Below are positions 53,423 through 56,581 of a stretch of DNA of 56,581 nucleotides, in pieces; positions within the stretch are counted from its first letter, which is position 1, and the number at the start of each line of letters is the position of its first letter. Below the pieces are notes generated by a model. It ran no database searches. It was given only the letters and a program-made list of their open reading frames with translations, and was not told where the DNA came from. The stretch lies in NCBI GenBank assembly GCA_000585055.1, contig JEMX01000109.1:396-56976 (forward strand), in the 5' to 3' direction. The position numbers and the translations under genes are program-made. This DNA comes from Candidatus Accumulibacter appositus. GTDB lineage: Bacteria > Pseudomonadota > Gammaproteobacteria > Burkholderiales > Rhodocyclaceae.

Positions 53423-56164
53423 CTATCCGGTGGTCCGCAGGCCGCTGGCGATGGCATTGACAGTCAGCAGGAGCTGCGGCAGGAGCGTTTGCCTCTCGGC
53501 GTCGGAACTGCTGCGCCAGTGCCGTAGCAGTTCAATTTGCTGCTGATGCAGGATGTGCAGCCCTTCCTGGCGCAGGACAAGCAACTGGTGGATGTCGGGG
53601 CGGCGTTCCGACAGGGGGCCGTCGTAGATCTTCTCCAGCATCTGCCGAGTGCGCTGGTACTCCGCTTCGACGAGATCCATGACGCGCGTTCGGACGGACG
53701 CATCGCCAACCAACGCAGCGTAACTACGCATGGTGTCGAGATCGGCGGTGGCGATACTGGTCGCGGCATTGCTGATGATGTAGTGAAGCGGCGCCCAGGT
53801 GAAATTCTGCGCCCGCACGGACGCGAAGGTCGACGGGTCTTCATCCAGGAGTTGTGCCAACGCCGTCCCTACGCCATACCAGCCGGACAGGTAAAAGCGG
53901 GCCTGCCCCCAGCTAAAAACCCAGGGGATGGCGCGCAGGTCGGCGATGGTTTGTTGCCCGGTTCGTCGGGCCGGGCGGGAGCCAATCCGGGTTGCTTCGA
54001 TCGCATCGATAGGAGTGGCCTCACGGAAGAAGGCGACAAACCCTTCCGTTTTTAACAGGGTTTCATAGGCCTGGCGGCTGCGCAGGGCCAGTTGGTCCAT
54101 CGCAGGCTCAAGAGGGTGCGACGGTTTTTTGGTGTGCCGGTGCCGAAGCGTGGCTCCGGTGACGCTGGCAGTCAGTAGTTCGAGGTTGTAGGCTGCGTTG
54201 AGGCGGTTGGCGTATTTCTGGGAGATGGTCTCGCCTTGCTCCGTCATGCGCAAGTCGCCGTTGAGCGAAGCATAGGGCATGGCATTGAGGAAGCGGTGCG
54301 TAGGCCCGGCGCCCCGGCTGATGGTGCCACCCCGGCCATGGAAAAATCGAATCCGCACCCCGTGGCGTTGTCCGACAGCCGTGAGGGCCTCCTGGGCCCG
54401 GTACAGGTTCCACAGGCTAGCGAAAATCCCCCCGTCCTTGTTGCTGTCGCTATAGCCGACCATTACCTGCTGCACCGGCTGTGCCAGACCGCTCTGTTCT
54501 TGCTGGTAGGCCAGGCTGCGCTGCGTCAGGGGATGAATCAGAAAGGCTTCCAGGATTTTCGGCGCTTGCTGCAAATCATCGATGGTTTCAAACAGCGGAA
54601 CCACCGGGAGCAGGCAGAGCAACCCGTCTTCGGTTTCCCGGGCCAAGCCGACTTCGCGGGCCAACAGGTACACCACCAATAAGTCCGAGAGGCTGTGGGT
54701 CATGCTGACGATGAGTGCGCCGAGGCCGTCCTGCCCGTTTTTCTGGATATGATTCACGACCACCCGGTAACAGCGCAAGACCGCCTCGGCTTCAGGCCCG
54801 GTTTTCATGTCGGGCCGGGTGAAGGGACGCGGCGACAGCAGTTCCTGGTTCAAGAACGCAAGCTGCTGTGCCGGCTTCCAGCTGGGGAAGTCAGCCTGTG
54901 GCATGCCGGCTGCCGCTAGTAGTTGCGCGACGGCCAATTCGTGGAAGTGGCTGTTCTGGCGAATATCCAGAGCGGCGAGGTGAAAGCCGAAAGTCTGGAG
55001 GATCCTGATGATCGGATCGAGGTCCATCTGGACCATACGTCGGGCTTTCACGGCGAGCAGATCCTGGCGCAGCAGGAGCAGGTCGGCCATCAGTTCTGCG
55101 GCAGACTGATAGCTGTTGTTTTCAAGCGTCGCCTCGGCTTCCCTGAGCGGTAGCTTTGCCACGATGAGGTTTACGATCTGCCGCCACGGTTCCTCCGGGT
55201 TCCGCCGCACCGCTTGATGGCCGCGTGTGCCGAGCGAGTCGGCCATTTCAGCGAGTCGATCGAGCAGTGCGTGCGGAGCGGTCTGTAGATGTTCCGACAG
55301 GCTAAGCCGCGCGGCAAGGTCGATCAGCTGCTGCTTGAGTAGCCCGAGCGCCGTCTGCCGAAGGTCTTCGAGGGTTTCTTGGGTGACCGTTGCCGTCACC
55401 AGGGGGTGGCCGTCGCGGTCGCCGCCGACCCAGTTGCCGAAAGCGAGCCGGGGCATCTGGAAGGGCGTTTCTATCAGGGTTTGATCAAAACCCAGGGCTT
55501 TCCAGGTGTACCGCAGGCGTCGATCCAACTCAGGTAGAGCGAAGGGCAAGACTTGGTGCAGGTAGTGGATAATATTCCGTCGCTCCGAGGCAACATCCGG
55601 CTTTTCCAGATAGATCTCACCGGTGCGCCACAGTCGTTCCAGTTCAACCTTGAGCGCTTCCCGGATTTCTTCTCGTTCAGAGGGCGTCCAGATTTGGTTC
55701 TCTCGCTTGACGAGCAGCAGGTACAGGCGGCGGTGATGCTCCAGCACGGTTGCCCGCTTGGCTTCCGTAGGGTGCGCCGTCAGGACGGCCTCAACCCGGA
55801 TGCCGGCCAAATGATTGGCGATTTGTTGGTCCGTCAGACCACGTTCTTTCAGCTGGTGCAGGTTCTGTCGCCACGACCCCGGCACCCCGTCCGGCGTGCC
55901 CTCTGCTTCAACGGCGCGCCGCATCTGCACGGCGGCATTTTCCTCGACCATATTCAGCAGTTGAAAGGCCATGGAGTAAGCCTGCGCGGTTCGATGGGGG
56001 GAAGGGTGATCATCGAGCGGGGGCGTCGCTACGCACCAGGGCAATTGCTTTGCTAACGCCTTCTCCCCCAACTCCTCCAGGACTTCCTGGAAGCAGGCAA
56101 TAACAAAGGCCAGATCTTCGTGGATCTTCTCGAAGTTTGCCTCACGCAAGAAATTTGCAGGCAT
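53423..56164 (-). CDS. ppc: Phosphoenolpyruvate carboxylase
   Basis: Converts PEP and bicarbonate to oxaloacetate, replenishing the TCA cycle; 913 residues, near the bacterial length. ATG 56164 follows GAGGG by 6 nt; the frame is open 11 codons further upstream. The active-site His131 lies in AVLTAHPTEAKR. GYSDSNKDGGIFAS and FHGRGGTISRGAGP are the other catalytic loops. In the second loop the usual G-R-G-G pattern is changed to S-R-G-A, and the C-terminus is GLRTTG instead of the common RNTG, which marks a divergent subgroup. It is bracketed by two 34-bp direct repeats. Confidence 0.95.
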   Translation of the reverse strand: MPANFLREANFEKIHEDLAFVIACFQEVLEELGEKALAKQLPWCVATPPLDDHPSPHRTAQAYSMAFQLLNMVEENAAVQMRRAVEAEGTPDGVPGSWRQNLHQLKERGLTDQQIANHLAGIRVEAVLTAHPTEAKRATVLEHHRRLYLLLVKRENQIWTPSEREEIREALKVELERLWRTGEIYLEKPDVASERRNIIHYLHQVLPFALPELDRRLRYTWKALGFDQTLIETPFQMPRLAFGNWVGGDRDGHPLVTATVTQETLEDLRQTALGLLKQQLIDLAARLSLSEHLQTAPHALLDRLAEMADSLGTRGHQAVRRNPEEPWRQIVNLIVAKLPLREAEATLENNSYQSAAELMADLLLLRQDLLAVKARRMVQMDLDPIIRILQTFGFHLAALDIRQNSHFHELAVAQLLAAAGMPQADFPSWKPAQQLAFLNQELLSPRPFTRPDMKTGPEAEAVLRCYRVVVNHIQKNGQDGLGALIVSMTHSLSDLLVVYLLAREVGLARETEDGLLCLLPVVPLFETIDDLQQAPKILEAFLIHPLTQRSLAYQQEQSGLAQPVQQVMVGYSDSNKDGGIFASLWNLYRAQEALTAVGQRHGVRIRFFHGRGGTISRGAGPTHRFLNAMPYASLNGDLRMTEQGETISQKYANRLNAAYNLELLTASVTGATLRHRHTKKPSHPLEPAMDQLALRSRQAYETLLKTEGFVAFFREATPIDAIEATRIGSRPARRTGQQTIADLRAIPWVFSWGQARFYLSGWYGVGTALAQLLDEDPSTFASVRAQNFTWAPLHYIISNAATSIATADLDTMRSYAALVGDASVRTRVMDLVEAEYQRTRQMLEKIYDGPLSERRPDIHQLLVLRQEGLHILHQQQIELLRHWRSSSDAERQTLLPQLLLTVNAIASGLRTTG

Positions 56165-56405
56165 ATAAACCCTCACCAAAAATAGCGGAATACACACGCA
56201 TCGTACAGATTACGCGCGGCATACCCCGGTTAGGATGCGCAGAATAGTAGCATTGCGACAACCCCGAAAATGGGTCAGACAAGGAATCACAATCTGTTCT
56301 TTTACAATATTTTAGCGTGCTTTCAACAAGCACTTTCCGACAGCGATCGAGCGGCTTTTCGGACGCCGTAGCCACCGCTCGAAAGCCCCCGGCCGAGCAT
56401 CCTTT

Positions 56406-56439
56406 GGGTCAGGTCCTTCCCCGTGCCTTGGGCAAAAGT
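56406..56439 (+). repeat. 34-bp direct repeat, copy B
   Basis: Same orientation as copy A, 32 of 34 bases identical. It overlaps the downstream end of the IS66-type transposase remnant; on the minus strand it encodes that frame's last residues. The 241-nt stretch between ppc and this repeat has no recognisable gene; it is AT-rich near 56290-56320 and may hold the ppc promoter. Confidence 0.85.
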
Positions 56440-56581
56440 GGAGAGTAGCGGCGGGAATCCCTGACGGTACCATCGGCGTGCAGCATCAGCCCTTGGCGCA
56501 GCAATTCGGCGAGGCGATCGCCGAGCGGTTCGAGCGCGACGCCGATGCGACCCACCCAGTCGGCCAGGGTCGAACGAGCCA
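56409..56581 (-). mobile_element. IS66-type transposase remnant (partial at window edge)
   Basis: The minus strand reads from the window edge ARSTLADWVGRIGVALEPLG and then LRQGLMLHADGT. This matches the part of the IS66 TnpC transposase before its catalytic HADETPV motif. Here the motif is HADGTV, and the following residues (RDSRRYSPLLPK) do not match, with a stop at 56409-56411. The element is therefore broken at or near the catalytic Asp. The upstream part lies outside the window. Confidence 0.75.

Overview
The window is 56.6 kb of mostly GC-rich bacterial DNA. Gene content and codon style point to a betaproteobacterium of the Rhodocyclales, with a 'Candidatus Accumulibacter'-like organism the best guess. 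The basis is a urea-uptake/urease operon next to a large exosortase A (XrtA/PEP-CTERM) exopolysaccharide locus and a large phosphoenolpyruvate carboxylase. The taxonomic guess is inference; no rRNA or tRNA gene was seen.

Region 1 (1-10569, + strand) is a nitrogen-acquisition operon. It holds the 3' part of urtA, then urtBCDE (ATP-driven urea import), then ureDABCEFG (urease and its nickel-insertion chaperones). Four junctions are 4-nt start/stop overlaps, so uptake and hydrolysis look co-expressed. It is followed by a TIR-domain protein (10799-11458), an orphan TRAP-type binding protein (11637-12662) and a cheR methyltransferase on the minus strand (12700-13512).

Region 2 (14161-42484, + strand) is the XrtA polysaccharide/sorting locus. 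In order it encodes an export lipoprotein, chain-length protein, tyrosine autokinase, outer-membrane barrel, ExeA-like ATPase, UDP-GlcNAc 2-epimerase, deacetylase, FemAB-like protein, exosortase A fused to an EpsI domain, three glycosyltransferases, two asparagine-synthase-like amidotransferases, an O-antigen-ligase-like protein, a second deacetylase, another glycosyltransferase, a membrane acyltransferase, a TPR protein and a flippase. Three decayed loci interrupt it: a frameshifted glycosyltransferase start (28204-28334), a collapsed glycosyltransferase (33147-33630), and a mosaic of a UDP-sugar dehydrogenase start and an adenylating-enzyme tail (33631-33981). The stretch from about 33.9 to 40.7 kb has visibly more A+T and long gaps, which suggests recombination or import.

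Region 3 (42765-52665, - strand) carries a glycosyltransferase, an RTX/beta-propeller secreted protein, a GNAT-like protein, the XrtA-associated PLP decarboxylase and acyl-CoA ligase pair, and a third amidotransferase that lacks the N-terminal nucleophile cysteine. No PEP-CTERM substrate protein was recognised in the window.

Region 4 (52666-56581) holds phosphoenolpyruvate carboxylase on the minus strand, bracketed by two copies of a 34-bp direct repeat. An IS66-type transposase remnant runs off the right edge.

The most unusual observations are the graveyard of duplicated sugar-transferase genes, an inverted ~115-bp dispersed repeat with a conserved micro-ORF (39.7 and 44.0 kb), short tandem repeats at several gene junctions, the Asp-to-Glu change in the ATP loop of one amidotransferase, and the RTX protein with its propeller domain inside a polysaccharide locus.
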